Part shown: piece by piece, positions 1 to 8,655 of the stretch
Numbering within the stretch: the stretch's first letter is position 1
Layout: every line of letters starts with the position of its first letter
NCBI GenBank assembly: GCA_964441235.1
Contig: CAYTUQ010000006.1
Coordinates: 61,037-125,036 of the forward strand
Source of the DNA: BS750m-G69 sp964441235
Lineage (GTDB): Bacteria > Fidelibacterota > UBA2242
Direction of reading: 5' to 3'
DNA: 64,000 nt
The notes under the pieces: model-generated
The model's database searches: none
Seen by the model: only the letters and a program-made list of their open reading frames with translations
What the model was told of the DNA's origin: nothing
Translations under genes and position numbers: made by a program

Positions 1-2
1 GT

Positions 3-1718
3 TATGTGAATCTCCTTTTCAAGAGCAAGGATTTCGATGAGCTTGATCATGTAATAAATAGGTTTCTTGAGTATCATCCTGATAATGAGAATGCAGTTGT
101 GGATTTAGGGGAACTCTATTATGTAAGAGGGGATACCTCCCTGGCTTTTTATTATTGGAGTGAATCTCTTGAACGTTTCCACCATTCGGTATCAATTTAT
201 AGAGTTCTGTTTAATGGGATGATTGCCCATCAATTGTATGATAAGGCAGAAAACTTAATTAATCAAGCAAGGGAGTATTATCATAAAAGCGATCTTTTTT
301 CTTTAGAACTGGCAAGTTTCTATATGATAAGGGGTGAGTATATTTCATCTGCCCGTGAGTATTTACTATATGCACGGACAAATCCGAAAAATTATAAGAT
401 TGCATCGAGACAAATACTGAGATTTCCCTCAGAAGAAAATATTTTTATTGGTGTTGATTCATTAATAAACAATGAAATAAGTGAATCAGGCTCAAAATCT
501 TATTTGCATCGATTAAGGGGAGATATTCTTTTTAAGTTTAAACGATATGATGATGCAGCAAGAGAGGTTTTTTTTGTTGAAGTTTTAACCGGGAATAAGG
601 GAAAAGAGATTTTGGATTTTGCTAAGGATCTTTTACAAGAAGGTGAATATGAAAAATCAGAGAAATTATACACAGAGATTCTTCAGAGAAGTGAGTTCCA
701 GAAGATTGCTCCAAAAGCACTTCTAGGATTGGCTGATGCTGCAGAGAAATCGGTGATAAACAGGCAATCTATTTCACCGTTGACGTATTTTTTCCAGGGC
801 AATCTTTTTTTTAATACGGATTTTGTGCAGAGTGTAGATATTAGTGAGCAGCATCTACAAAAAGCCTTTTTTATTTACGATTCTTTAATAATAACTCTTC
901 CCAGAAGTATCTATTCCGCTGAAGCTTTATATAGATTAGCGGAACTCAGGTTTAGAGTTACAAGAGATTTTGACGGTGCATTGAAACTTTATAGAAAAGC
1001 GTATGAGGTAAGTCGGGATAGAAATCTGAGAGATAATTGTAAGATACGTATAGGTGAAGTTATACTTGCAAAAGGTGACCTCATTGCTGCTTTTGATATA
1101 TTTACTACTGAAGCGAGAAAAAGAGAAGGAACTAATATTGAGAAATCACTGGAAGTTCGTGCTTTACTATCTGAATATCTTTCAGGGGAAATTGATTCAA
1201 TCATTGCAAGTCAGAATGATATTCTTGGGCTGTTAGGAATAAAAAATCCGCTTTTTAATGATGTCTTTGAGTTTATGAATTTCCTTGATGAGAACTATAC
1301 AAAGACTGATCAAGAGGGAAAGGAGGCTTTTAGTGATTTTGTTAAAGGTGAATTACTTCTTCGTCAGAATAAACTTTCTGAGGCTGGAGAGGTTTATAAA
1401 TTTGTATTGCTAAACTATCTGGATGTTCCGGTTGCCAGTGCTGCAAGATTTAGATTAGCTCAAATTCAGTTGCAATTTAGTGAAATGGAAGAAGCAGAAA
1501 AAACTATCAAACCTATTTTGGATATTGGAGAATTGTTTGCGGATGAAGTATCTTTTATGATGGCAGAAGTAGCACATTATAGAGATAATAATATTGATAA
1601 AGCAAGCCATTGGTATGAATTAATTTTAGAGAGATATCCGTATTCGCTTTATATGGATTTAGCAAGAAAACGACTAAGGGAATTTCAGAAAAATGCCCAT
1701 TTGGAGAAGGAAAGTTAG
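3..1718 (+). CDS. TPR-repeat protein, 5' end cut by window
   Basis: The frame is open to the window edge. The only start-like codon here, a GTG at position 6, is probably internal, so I treat the gene as amino-terminally truncated. The visible 570 residues are almost entirely helical tetratricopeptide-type repeats with aromatic and Ala positions typical of TPR/Sel1 units (for example near residues 25-60, 300-350 and 450-550). No catalytic motif is seen. Proteins of this build act as scaffolds for complexes in the periplasm or cytoplasm, but the partner cannot be told. It is followed after 22 bases by the exported protein at 1741, suggesting one operon. The final residues look ordinary and the stop is clean. 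Confidence 0.75.
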   Translation, partial: YVNLLFKSKDFDELDHVINRFLEYHPDNENAVVDLGELYYVRGDTSLAFYYWSESLERFHHSVSIYRVLFNGMIAHQLYDKAENLINQAREYYHKSDLFSLELASFYMIRGEYISSAREYLLYARTNPKNYKIASRQILRFPSEENIFIGVDSLINNEISESGSKSYLHRLRGDILFKFKRYDDAAREVFFVEVLTGNKGKEILDFAKDLLQEGEYEKSEKLYTEILQRSEFQKIAPKALLGLADAAEKSVINRQSISPLTYFFQGNLFFNTDFVQSVDISEQHLQKAFFIYDSLIITLPRSIYSAEALYRLAELRFRVTRDFDGALKLYRKAYEVSRDRNLRDNCKIRIGEVILAKGDLIAAFDIFTTEARKREGTNIEKSLEVRALLSEYLSGEIDSIIASQNDILGLLGIKNPLFNDVFEFMNFLDENYTKTDQEGKEAFSDFVKGELLLRQNKLSEAGEVYKFVLLNYLDVPVASAARFRLAQIQLQFSEMEEAEKTIKPILDIGELFADEVSFMMAEVAHYRDNNIDKASHWYELILERYPYSLYMDLARKRLREFQKNAHLEKES

Positions 1719-1740
1719 AGAAGATACGAAAATTAAAGTT

Positions 1741-2991
1741 ATGAAAAAATATATCCTAATATTATTACTGGCGGTATCAACTTATGCACAAAAGATTTTA
1801 ATACCTATGGATGTTTCTCAAACTGATCATTTGAAAGCTTATGGAGTAACATACTGGGTTCTTAAACAGGGAGTAAATGTTGAGTGGCTTTTAAACTATC
1901 GTGGTGGTTCGTTCCTTATGGATTTGTATCCAGGTATTATTAAAGAGTTGCGTCTTCGAGGAGTTTCTTTTGAGGAGCCGAATCCAGCACAGGTTCTACA
2001 GATTTATTCTACTATCGATGAGAGCAATATGGACATTGCTTTACTGGAAAAGGCTGCTAAAATTGCTATATATTCACCACCAAATAAACAGCCATGGGAT
2101 GATGCCGTTACACTTGCTCTAACTTATGCAGAAATAGATTATGTTGTAATATGGGATGAAGAAGTATTAAACGGCAAACTGCCTGAATATGATTGGCTGC
2201 ACCTGCATCATGAGGATTTTACAGGGCAGTACGGGAAATTTTACGCAACTTACAGGAATCAGGATTGGTATAAAAAACAGAAAGCGGAATTTGAAGCAAT
2301 GGCTGCTAAATTGGGATTTAATAAAGTTTCTGAAGAGAAAAAAGCAGTTGCAAGGGCTATAAAAAAATATGTGGGACAAGGAGGATTTTTATTCGCAATG
2401 TGTTCGGCTACAGATGCTTTGGATATTGCATTAGCGGCGGAGGGTGTTGATATTGTTGCATCGGTTTTCGATGGTGATCCTGTAAACCCTCATGCAAATG
2501 AGAAGTTAGATTTTTCAAAGACATTTGCATTTGAAAATTTTAAATTATACACCGATCCAATGCTTTATGAGTATTCGGATATTGACTATCCGCCAAGTTT
2601 CCAACCGATAGCTCCGGGAGCAGAAGCAGATTACTTTACTCTTTTTGATTTCTCTGCGAAGTATGACCCTGTACCGGCAATGCTTACACAGGATCATGCA
2701 GGAGTTGTTAAGGGGTTTATGGGGCAGACTACCGGATTCAGGCGTGATAAAATAAAAAAGCATGTTATCATTCTTGGTGAGGTAGAAGGTGGGGAACAGG
2801 TGAAATATATTCATGGGAATTATGGAAAAGGTACCTTCACTTTTTTAGGTGGTCATGATCCGGAAGATTACAGGCATTATGTAGGTGATCCACCGACGCG
2901 ATTAGAACTGCATAAAAATTCGCCTGGATACAGGTTAATTTTGAATAATGTTCTTTTTCCATCAGCAAGGAAGAAGGAGCGGAAGACATAG
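1741..2991 (+). CDS. Exported protein of unknown function, amidotransferase-like core
   Basis: A protein of 416 residues. I chose the ATG at 1741 because it begins a clean signal peptide (MKKYILILLLAVSTYAQ). An in-frame ATG at 1693 would overlap the TPR gene and bury the signal. The body has a conserved look, with 'MDVSQTDHLKAYGVTYW' just after the signal and 'GGFLFAMCSATDA' around residue 220. The latter resembles the nucleophile turn of class I glutamine-amidotransferase-like folds, with a Cys at the centre. A glycine/His-rich motif (GGHDPEDYRHYVGDPPT) lies near the C-terminus. I do not recognise a characterised family and assign no reaction. It is probably periplasmic and co-transcribed with the TPR gene. 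Confidence 0.7.
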   Translation: MKKYILILLLAVSTYAQKILIPMDVSQTDHLKAYGVTYWVLKQGVNVEWLLNYRGGSFLMDLYPGIIKELRLRGVSFEEPNPAQVLQIYSTIDESNMDIALLEKAAKIAIYSPPNKQPWDDAVTLALTYAEIDYVVIWDEEVLNGKLPEYDWLHLHHEDFTGQYGKFYATYRNQDWYKKQKAEFEAMAAKLGFNKVSEEKKAVARAIKKYVGQGGFLFAMCSATDALDIALAAEGVDIVASVFDGDPVNPHANEKLDFSKTFAFENFKLYTDPMLYEYSDIDYPPSFQPIAPGAEADYFTLFDFSAKYDPVPAMLTQDHAGVVKGFMGQTTGFRRDKIKKHVIILGEVEGGEQVKYIHGNYGKGTFTFLGGHDPEDYRHYVGDPPTRLELHKNSPGYRLILNNVLFPSARKKERKT

Positions 2992-3385
2992 AGAATTGCA
3001 AATTTCAAATTGTAAATCTCAAATTGAACACTGTAGTTTAACATTATGACTGGTAATGGATTTAATTTTGATTGTCTCGTAAAAAGTAACAATAAAAATT
3101 GCTAAAATGAAATTAACTCTTGTAATTATATGGTTTATGAGCATTCAATGTAAACACTTGTTTTTTTAATAATTCTTAGCGTCTTGGCGTCTTTGCGGTG
3201 ACTTTTTACGATTGTATCAATTTTTATTTTTTTAGTAAAATTGGATTCTGTGTTTTAAGATAATAAATTTTTATTTGTTGCTTATTTTGTAGGAGATTGA
3301 TTATATTTTTTTTGAATAAGTTTTTGTAAGTTTTAAAAATGAGGGATAAAAGAAAGAATTGTTTATGTTTAAGGAGGGTAGTGAA
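2992..3385. other. Intergenic region with dispersed repeat motif
   Basis: No gene is supported. The first part is AT-rich sequence with repeated 'caaattg' words. At 3175-3210 there is a copy of a short motif containing GCGTCTTTGCGGTGA, which I recall as widely scattered in intergenic DNA of many unrelated bacteria. The rest looks like ordinary AT-rich leader of the lipoprotein gene, with a strong ribosome site (aaggaggg) at 3371-3378. Confidence 0.6.
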
Positions 3386-3586
3386 ATGAAAAAGGTTTTA
3401 GTACTTTTAGTAGTTTTTAGTTTTCTCATTTTTGGTTTAAGTTGTCAGAAGAAGGCAAAGGAAGAAAAGGTAGAACCAAAGGTTGAGGAACAGGCTCCAG
3501 TTGATACAACGGTGAAGGAAGCGCCAGTGGATACGACACAGGTTCAGGAAGCTCCAGCTGATACAACTCCAGCTCAGGAGAAATAG
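3386..3586 (+). CDS. Small Pro/Glu/Lys-rich lipoprotein
   Basis: A protein of 66 residues. The ATG at 3386 follows an AAGGAGGG ribosome site by seven bases, so the in-frame ATG at 3359 is not used. A lipoprotein signal is clear: MKK, a hydrophobic stretch, then FGLSC with the lipid-accepting Cys at residue 20. The mature part is an unstructured, low-complexity tail with repeated 'APVDTT', 'EAPADTT' and 'VEEQAP' units. It is likely anchored in the inner or outer membrane, and no function can be assigned. It appears to be a single-gene transcript, closed by the hairpin at 3651. Confidence 0.75.
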   Translation: MKKVLVLLVVFSFLIFGLSCQKKAKEEKVEPKVEEQAPVDTTVKEAPVDTTQVQEAPADTTPAQEK

Positions 3587-3650
3587 AGTGATAACAGTTT
3601 AAGAATAGCTATCTTATTGATTCTTTTGTAAAATGGTAAGCGAATGTCCA

Positions 3651-3684
3651 GAGCACCTTAAAGAGGGTGCTCCGTTGTTTTATA
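3651..3684 (+). terminator. Intrinsic terminator after lipoprotein gene
   Basis: A seven-pair stem (GAGCACC at 3651-3657 with GGTGCTC at 3666-3672) is followed by a T-rich run. It lies 65 bases beyond the lipoprotein stop and before yjbQ. Confidence 0.75.
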
Positions 3685-3713
3685 TATAGATAATTTTGTG
3701 AAAAGGAGGAACT

Positions 3714-4103
3714 ATGAAAGAGGTATCATTAAGAACCAAGTCACGAATAGAGATGATTGATATTACTTCTATAATAAGAAATGTAGTAGAAGAATTGGGA
3801 ATTCAGAATGGAATATGTACTATTTATTGTCCACATACTACAGCGGCAATAACCATTAATGAAAATGCTGACCCTGACGTAGCCTCTGATATTTTGATGA
3901 AGCTTAATAAGCTAATTCCATACCGAGATGGTTATAGTCATATGGAAGGAAATGCAGATGCACATATTAAATCTACTTTAGTTGGTTGTTCCGAGCAGGT
4001 TATTGTTGAAAATGGAAGGCTGCAGCTGGGAACCTGGCAGGGAATCTTCTTTTGTGAATTTGATGGTCCACGTAACAGAAGAGTATGGGTTAGTTTGAAA
4101 TAA
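3714..4103 (+). CDS. yjbQ: YjbQ / UPF0047 family protein
   Basis: 129 residues, the full length of this compact family, whose members can show thiamine-phosphate synthase side activity in vitro although the true role is unsettled. Seen here: 'CTIYCPHTTAAITINENAD' around residues 36-55, 'HMEGNADAHIKSTLVG' around 80-95, and the terminal 'LQLGTWQGIFFCEFDGPR' with the conserved His and acidic positions of the metal-like pocket. Strong ribosome site (aaaaggagga) six to ten bases before the ATG. It stands alone, after a terminator. Confidence 0.92.
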   Translation: MKEVSLRTKSRIEMIDITSIIRNVVEELGIQNGICTIYCPHTTAAITINENADPDVASDILMKLNKLIPYRDGYSHMEGNADAHIKSTLVGCSEQVIVENGRLQLGTWQGIFFCEFDGPRNRRVWVSLK

Positions 4104-4232
4104 TAATAAATATCAGTTGGGGATGTAATATTTTTATGATCTTTAATGTTTTTAAAATTTTAGAAATTTATTTCTTGACTATTTTAAAAATAATCCGTAA
4201 AAATAGATAAACTGAAAAAAGAGGAGGTTTGT

Positions 4233-4433
4233 ATGAGTCCGAAGATGTTACGTTGCATTTTTTATGTTTCTTTCTTTCTGGGAATTGCAAGTGTTGTAGT
4301 AGGAATTCTCGCTAAATTAATCCCATTTGAGGTTTGCACACTGAAACCATTGAGTTATCTTAGATTTTCAGGTATCTGTGTGCTTTATTCTATTGCCACA
4401 GCACTTAGCGTTAAGGCTTTTCCTAAAGAATAA
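4233..4433 (+). CDS. Small two-helix membrane protein
   Basis: 66 residues with two predicted membrane spans (about residues 8-30 and 43-60) separated by a short loop 'EVCTLKPLSYLRFSG'. A GAGGAGG ribosome site sits six bases before the ATG, so expression is credible despite the small size. No family recognised. It may be an inner-membrane protein of unknown role and is not obviously linked to its neighbours. Confidence 0.6.
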   Translation: MSPKMLRCIFYVSFFLGIASVVVGILAKLIPFEVCTLKPLSYLRFSGICVLYSIATALSVKAFPKE

Positions 4434-4490
4434 GTTAGACACAAATATATCGGAAGCGGAAACATCAGTTAAAAGCCTGGGGGTTAAAGC

Positions 4491-4506
4491 ATTCGATTAG
4501 TCGAAT
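4491..4506. repeat. Palindrome with four-base loop
   Basis: ATTCGA (4491-4496), TTAG loop, TCGAAT (4501-4506). The 6-4-6 layout is that of the tetraloop palindromes at 14595, 14632, 14734, 32907 and 32956, but with different arms. Confidence 0.5.
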
Positions 4507-4705
4507 CAGAAAGCTAAAGCCTTTTAAAGGTGTATTGCTGCGTTCCTGCTCGTTCCTCAATGAGTTAGGTACGCAGAGAGAGGGTTTTCTGTAACCGTCC
4601 CGATTTGGAGCGAAGGGACCTTTTATTAAGAATCAAGTCTGTTTACACAGTGGAATAAGATTGAAACTTAAATGTACCTGGATTTACTGGGGAGCATGAG
4701 AAAAA

Positions 4706-4942
4706 ATGGCAAAAATCGGAAGGCTTGAAGTAGGTAATGCTGTTGAAGTAAAGGTATTTCGGAAAGGATTTACTTATGCACTTTTATATGATGAGGAAGA
4801 TGAGAAGTATATTCATCCAATGAAGGGACATTTTTATGATATTGTCCAGTTTTGGTCATCAATTCCTGTGATAGAAAAATGTTATAAAGTTACTCTTCCA
4901 AAAGACAAACCATTTCAACATAAAACGTACATGTCTAAATAG
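4706..4942 (+). CDS. Hypothetical 78-residue protein
   Basis: An acidic/basic mixed protein with no signal peptide. It begins 'MAKIGRLEVGNAVEVKVFRKG', which looks like a small beta-barrel (SH3/KOW-like) opening, and contains 'YDEEDEKYIHPMKGHFYDI'. The ribosome site is weak (ggggagc nine bases upstream). I do not recognise it. Coding character is moderate, and it lies among decayed sequence, so it may be a relic. Confidence 0.4.
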   Translation: MAKIGRLEVGNAVEVKVFRKGFTYALLYDEEDEKYIHPMKGHFYDIVQFWSSIPVIEKCYKVTLPKDKPFQHKTYMSK

Positions 4943-5373
4943 ACACAAAGAAGGATGAAAATCTGGTTGCGCGTAGATAAGTATTTCCGATTTTACATTC
5001 ATAGCAGTAATTTATATCAAAAAGGAGTTAGCTATGAATGATCGAAGATTCCCTTTGGGATTGGAATTTTCGAAGGGTTCCTTTCGGGGGGAGTTATTTA
5101 TATTTAGGGGTTGTGGGTTGGATATACACAAAAAGACAGTTGTAGCCTATATAATTGGAGAAGTCCTTCGACTTATCATGTAAGGGAATCTTAGATCAAG
5201 AATGACAAAATATCCCGACGTGTCGGGACAAGAAATTAACTTTTGAGAGACTATCTGGTATCTGGATTTACTACTCCACTCAAATTAACTCATCGGCAAC
5301 TTCGCTTTTCCGCAAAAAGTCAGGCGAAAGCGCCTTATTAATTGAGAATATTATTTTTTAAAAGGGGTTATCT
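4943..5373. other. Intergenic region of decayed mobile DNA
   Basis: Apart from the IS110 scrap at 5091-5183, this stretch holds short inverted repeats built on CGAAGATTCC/GGAATCTT words (5041-5100 and 5160-5195) and the perfect palindrome TCCCGACGTGTCGGGA near 5211-5226. No intact gene is seen. Confidence 0.55.
5091..5183 (+). pseudogene. IS110-family transposase remnant (amino end only)
   Basis: The plus-strand frame through 5118-5162 reads GLDIHKKTVVAYIIGE. This is the signature start of IS110/DEDD transposases, in which the first catalytic Asp lies in GLDxHKKxxVA. The frame then runs into unrelated residues and a TAA at 5181-5183. There is no usable start, and the rest of the roughly 400-residue protein is missing. 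It is therefore a fossil of an insertion sequence. Confidence 0.75.
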
Positions 5374-5907
5374 ATGGAAAAAGTATACGTATTTAAGGTT
5401 GCTTTGAAGTATCGGAAAAGGCTTTGGCGTCGCATCGAGATCAGAAGTGAACAAACACTTGGTAATTTTGATAATATCATTCGTGAAGCATTCAATCATG
5501 ATAAATGGGATCATCTAAGTGAATTCTTTATGGAACGATGCTCAAAGGGAGGCTTTGGTGAAATCTATCCTGATGGAGGGGGCAGCGGTGCTAAAAAGCA
5601 GATTGAGCGACTTGGTTTATCTGAAGGTGACAAATTGGGGTACGTCTATGACTTCGGCGATGAAATCCATCATGTTCTTACTTTAGAAAAAATAATGGAG
5701 CCAGAAGAGGGTGTTAAATATCCTCGGATAATTTCGAAAAACAAGCCAAGTTATCACTACTGTGAGATGTGCAAGGAACAAGGGAAGAAGACAATTGCCA
5801 AATGGATTTGCATTGAATGCTCAGAAGATGATGGAAGAGAAGTGTTTTTATGCGAAGATTGCATAGAAGAGCACGAGGATCATTATGTAGATGAGATACT
5901 TTACTAA
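5374..5907 (+). CDS. PRiA4b ORF-3-like protein with C-terminal Cys cluster
   Basis: 177 residues. The first 115 or so match the plasmid pRiA4b ORF-3 / IS1096 passenger fold: 'VFKVALKYRKRLWRRIEI' at the start, 'TLGNFDNIIREAF' and 'DKLGYVYDFGDEIHHVLTLE'. The C-terminal 60 residues add a Cys-rich segment with three CxxC-type pairs (CEMC, CIEC, CEDC) and two His, likely binding zinc. Ribosome site aaaagggg precedes the ATG. Function unknown. The family often sits near mobile elements, and here it follows an IS110 scrap. Confidence 0.8.
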   Translation: MEKVYVFKVALKYRKRLWRRIEIRSEQTLGNFDNIIREAFNHDKWDHLSEFFMERCSKGGFGEIYPDGGGSGAKKQIERLGLSEGDKLGYVYDFGDEIHHVLTLEKIMEPEEGVKYPRIISKNKPSYHYCEMCKEQGKKTIAKWICIECSEDDGREVFLCEDCIEEHEDHYVDEILY

Positions 5908-6266
5908 TACATATTGGATGTTTACAAAAATCAAGGACGCACCTTTACCCAAATTTGCCTATCGCCGAACTTTTCCCCCGCAAAACGTTATGTTTCACCT
6001 GAAAATAGAACACGGATGATACGGATACTCACGGATAATTAGTTATGTTTTTTACTTTCTTCATATTATCGGCTATTTTCATGATTCTTTGTGTCGACTT
6101 GTCGGCATGAACGTTTCATTATAAAATCTGAAGAGTCAAAAAAAATAGTTGGAAGTATTAACCCTATAACGGAACTGGCAAAATTTGATACTATATATCG
6201 TTTTATAATTAATGGTACAACACAATATGAAGTATAAAAAACATTAAATTACGTAGTAGGGTTAAA
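5908..6266. other. Intergenic region upstream of hypE
   Basis: It contains a degenerate 'ACACGGATgATACGGAT' type repeat near 6009-6037 and, at 6106-6237, a start-less open frame (separate entry). No promoter stands out and the hypE ribosome site is weak. Confidence 0.45.
6106..6237 (+). pseudogene. Possible carboxy-terminal gene fragment
   Basis: An open frame of about 43 codons with no start codon, ending in TAA 29 bases before hypE. Its tail (SINPITELAKFDTIYRF) has natural-looking composition and codon use. It may be the last piece of a deleted gene. I cannot name the family. Confidence 0.25.
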
Positions 6267-7280
6267 ATGGATAGACGAGATAGAATAACAAAAGCTCACG
6301 GCAGCGGTGGAAAACTCACTCACGATTTAATAAGGAATTTATTTGTCAAATATTTTAATAATAAGAAGCTAAACTCACTTGGCGATTCTGCTATTCTTGG
6401 AAAAATAGACGGGGAATTGGTTTTTACTACAGATTCCCATGTTGTTAAACCACTTTTTTATCCAGGTGGAGATATTGGGAAATTATCGGTTGCAGGTACA
6501 GTAAATGATTTGGCAGTTTGCGGTGCTAAACCGCTGTGGATTTCGTGTGGAATGATTATCGAGGAAGGATTTGAAATTGCGATTCTCGAAAAAATCGTGA
6601 TTTCGATGAGAAAAACTGCTGACGATATTGGAGTTTCAATTGTAACCGGCGATACTAAAGTTGTGGAGCATGGAGCTGCTGATGGGATTTATATAAATAC
6701 CGCTGGGGTAGGAGTTCTGCCGGATGGGGTGAATCTTTCACTTGGTAAAGTTTGCCCTGGTGATAAAGTTTTCGTAAGCGGCTACATCGGGGACCATGAA
6801 GCGGCGATAATTAGAGCACGTGAGGAATTTAATATTAATATCGATATTGAAAGCGATTGTGCACCGGTTTGTGATTTGACTTCGGAACTCGTTTCACAAA
6901 TCCCGGATTTACGAGTTATGCGTGATCCTACAAGAGGTGGATTAGCTACAACATTGAATGAATTTGTTTGGGGAAGAAATTTTGGTTTTCGTATTTATGA
7001 AAATGATATTCCAGTAAGAGAAGTTGTGCGTGGGCTTTGTGAACCACTGGGATTTGATCCGTTGTATATGGCTAATGAAGGTAAAGTTGTTTTTATTGTA
7101 GGACCGGATAGCTCTGAAAAAGCATTGTCAATCTTGAAATCCAGTCCGCTTGGCAAGAATGGTAAAATGATTGGCGAAGTAATAAGTGTGCCTAAGGGGA
7201 AAGTATTATTAAAAACGCATATCGGCAGCGAACGTATTCTGGATATGCTGACTGGTGAGATGCTGCCGAGGATATGTTAG
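6267..7280 (+). CDS. hypE: Hydrogenase maturation protein HypE
   Basis: 337 residues, normal length for HypE, the ATP-dependent dehydratase that turns the carbamoyl group on its own C-terminal Cys into the cyanide ligand of the NiFe-hydrogenase centre. Seen: 'KAHGSGGK' at the start, 'LGDSAIL', 'TTDSHVVKPLFYPGGDIGKL', 'GTVNDLAVCGAKP', 'VTGDTKVV', 'MRDPTRGGLATTLNE', and the required terminal 'PRIC' with Cys last. It belongs to the AIR-synthase (PurM-like) superfamily. No other hyp or hydrogenase gene lies in the window, so the partners HypCDF must be elsewhere. The upstream gene fragment hints that a former neighbour was lost. Confidence 0.95.
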   Translation: MDRRDRITKAHGSGGKLTHDLIRNLFVKYFNNKKLNSLGDSAILGKIDGELVFTTDSHVVKPLFYPGGDIGKLSVAGTVNDLAVCGAKPLWISCGMIIEEGFEIAILEKIVISMRKTADDIGVSIVTGDTKVVEHGAADGIYINTAGVGVLPDGVNLSLGKVCPGDKVFVSGYIGDHEAAIIRAREEFNINIDIESDCAPVCDLTSELVSQIPDLRVMRDPTRGGLATTLNEFVWGRNFGFRIYENDIPVREVVRGLCEPLGFDPLYMANEGKVVFIVGPDSSEKALSILKSSPLGKNGKMIGEVISVPKGKVLLKTHIGSERILDMLTGEMLPRIC

Positions 7281-7310
7281 TCCCTTAATTCTCAAATTCT
7301 TGTTTTTTTG

Positions 7311-7403
7311 TGCCATAGGCATTCTCCGAAGGAGTCCTGCGTGACCTATCCCGAAAGGGATCCCTTTCCGAAGGAATCTTCGATCGGGACGTGACCTATG
7401 GCA
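7311..7403. repeat. Large hairpin element between convergent genes
   Basis: Outer arms TGCCATAGG (7311-7319) and CCTATGGCA (7395-7403) enclose three small hairpins with GAA or GAAA loops (TCTCCGAAGGAG-, TCCCGAAAGGGA- and TTCCGAAGGAA-type) and a direct repeat GTGACCTAT (7331, 7391). It lies between the converging hypE and ppx genes, where it may act as a two-way terminator. Related CCGAAGG words occur near 5041-5090. Confidence 0.6.
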
Positions 7404-7434
7404 AGTGGTTTGTGACTTTATAGACAGACTCTAA

Positions 7435-8346
7435 TTAGTATTTTAAATAATCATAGATCATTCCCCAGCGCAGCCCTCTATTTGATATATGAAGTTCAGG
7501 TAAATTATACTTTTGCATTATACAGAGTGTAATTAAAGCACCCATTGGAATAATATCTGCCCTTTTGGGTGATAATCCTTTTAACAATTTGCGTTTTTCA
7601 AGAGTAATGCTATTGAAAAGAGACAGAAGCGCTTGAACGTCTTGAATTTTTAGAATTGATTTGTGAATTTTCTTGTGGTTACGTTTATTTACTTTTAGTT
7701 TGACTGCTTGAAGGGTAGTAATCGTCCCGCCAGACCCAACAGCATTTATTGACTTTTCAGGGATTGTTAATTCAGGCAGCATACTCATTACAGCAGATTC
7801 TGCCTCTAATTGTTCATCAGAGGTCATTGGATTGTTCTTAACGTATTTTTCTGTAAAACGGACTGCACCAATATTTAAACTTTTTATTAAACTAATATTT
7901 TTGCTTTTGCTATAAACAAGTTCCGTGCTGCCTCCTCCAATATCCATAGATAACAAATTGTTTGTAAAGTCTGGGAATTCATGTTTAATCGCCGTATAGA
8001 TAAATTTTCCTTCGTCCTCGCCTGATATTATTTCCGGATAAATTCTCGTTTCTTTATATATGCGATTTATAAAATCAACTCCATTTATAGCATCTCTTAA
8101 TGCACTTGTGGAACAGGCAAGAATATGGTCGACGCTGTATTTTTCTGAAATCTTTTTATACTTTTGAAATGTTTTCATCGTAAATTCAGCGGCATTTGGG
8201 TTGATTTTGTGGGTTTTGTCAATCTGGAAACCGATGCGTGTTATATTTGACTCAAAATACAGTTGACTTGGATTTTCATTTCTGTCAACGTCCACGATTA
8301 TTAGAACAACTGAGTTGGTACCGAGGTCTATTGAAGAAATTCTCAT
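7435..8346 (-). CDS. Ppx/GppA-family phosphatase
   Basis: 303 residues from the ATG at 8346. An ATG 15 bases further up would give MERPS before it, but the GGAAAG between the two serves as the ribosome site. This is the short, two-domain form of exopolyphosphatase / pppGpp pyrophosphatase with the actin-like ASKHA fold: 'SIDLGTNSVVLII' (phosphate 1 loop), 'ACSTSALRDA', 'SGEDEGKFIYTAI', 'SMDIGGGSTELVY' (phosphate 2) and 'AVGSGGTITTL' (adenosine-like loop). It hydrolyses polyphosphate or guanosine pentaphosphate, and which one cannot be decided. It is monocistronic and convergent with hypE. Confidence 0.9.
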   Translation of the reverse strand: MRISSIDLGTNSVVLIIVDVDRNENPSQLYFESNITRIGFQIDKTHKINPNAAEFTMKTFQKYKKISEKYSVDHILACSTSALRDAINGVDFINRIYKETRIYPEIISGEDEGKFIYTAIKHEFPDFTNNLLSMDIGGGSTELVYSKSKNISLIKSLNIGAVRFTEKYVKNNPMTSDEQLEAESAVMSMLPELTIPEKSINAVGSGGTITTLQAVKLKVNKRNHKKIHKSILKIQDVQALLSLFNSITLEKRKLLKGLSPKRADIIPMGALITLCIMQKYNLPELHISNRGLRWGMIYDYLKY

Positions 8347-8655
8347 ACTGGGTCTTTCCATTTATCTAAAATTTGTAGCAAAGGAAATACTGTTGGACTG
8401 TCAAATCTAAATAAAGCCATTATTTTTAAGATTAGAACTCTAGCGAATATTTCAAAAATAAGTCCATCCATCTTTAAAAAGGCAAATCAATATCCTGAAT
8501 CACCTGTCTATATTTAGAGTAAGACTTAAAGCAAATCTCTACAAAAGTACCAGTAAAATTATTGCCATATCCTGAATAGGAAATCATTTTTTCTCTCGTA
8601 AACATTTAAAATAAATTATTTAATTCAACAAAAATGTAAAAATGTAAAAAAACAC
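8347..8655. other. Intergenic region, no gene seen
   Basis: AT-rich sequence without a supported open frame. It separates the divergently read ppx gene from the small-RNA promoter at 8656. I see no clear ppx promoter. Confidence 0.5.

Noticed and set aside
4540..4640. Minus-strand stretch with GGAACGCAGCA recalling the SRP RNA loop
   Set aside because: The required CAGGxCCGGAA hairpin context and closing stems are missing. Only a few bases match.
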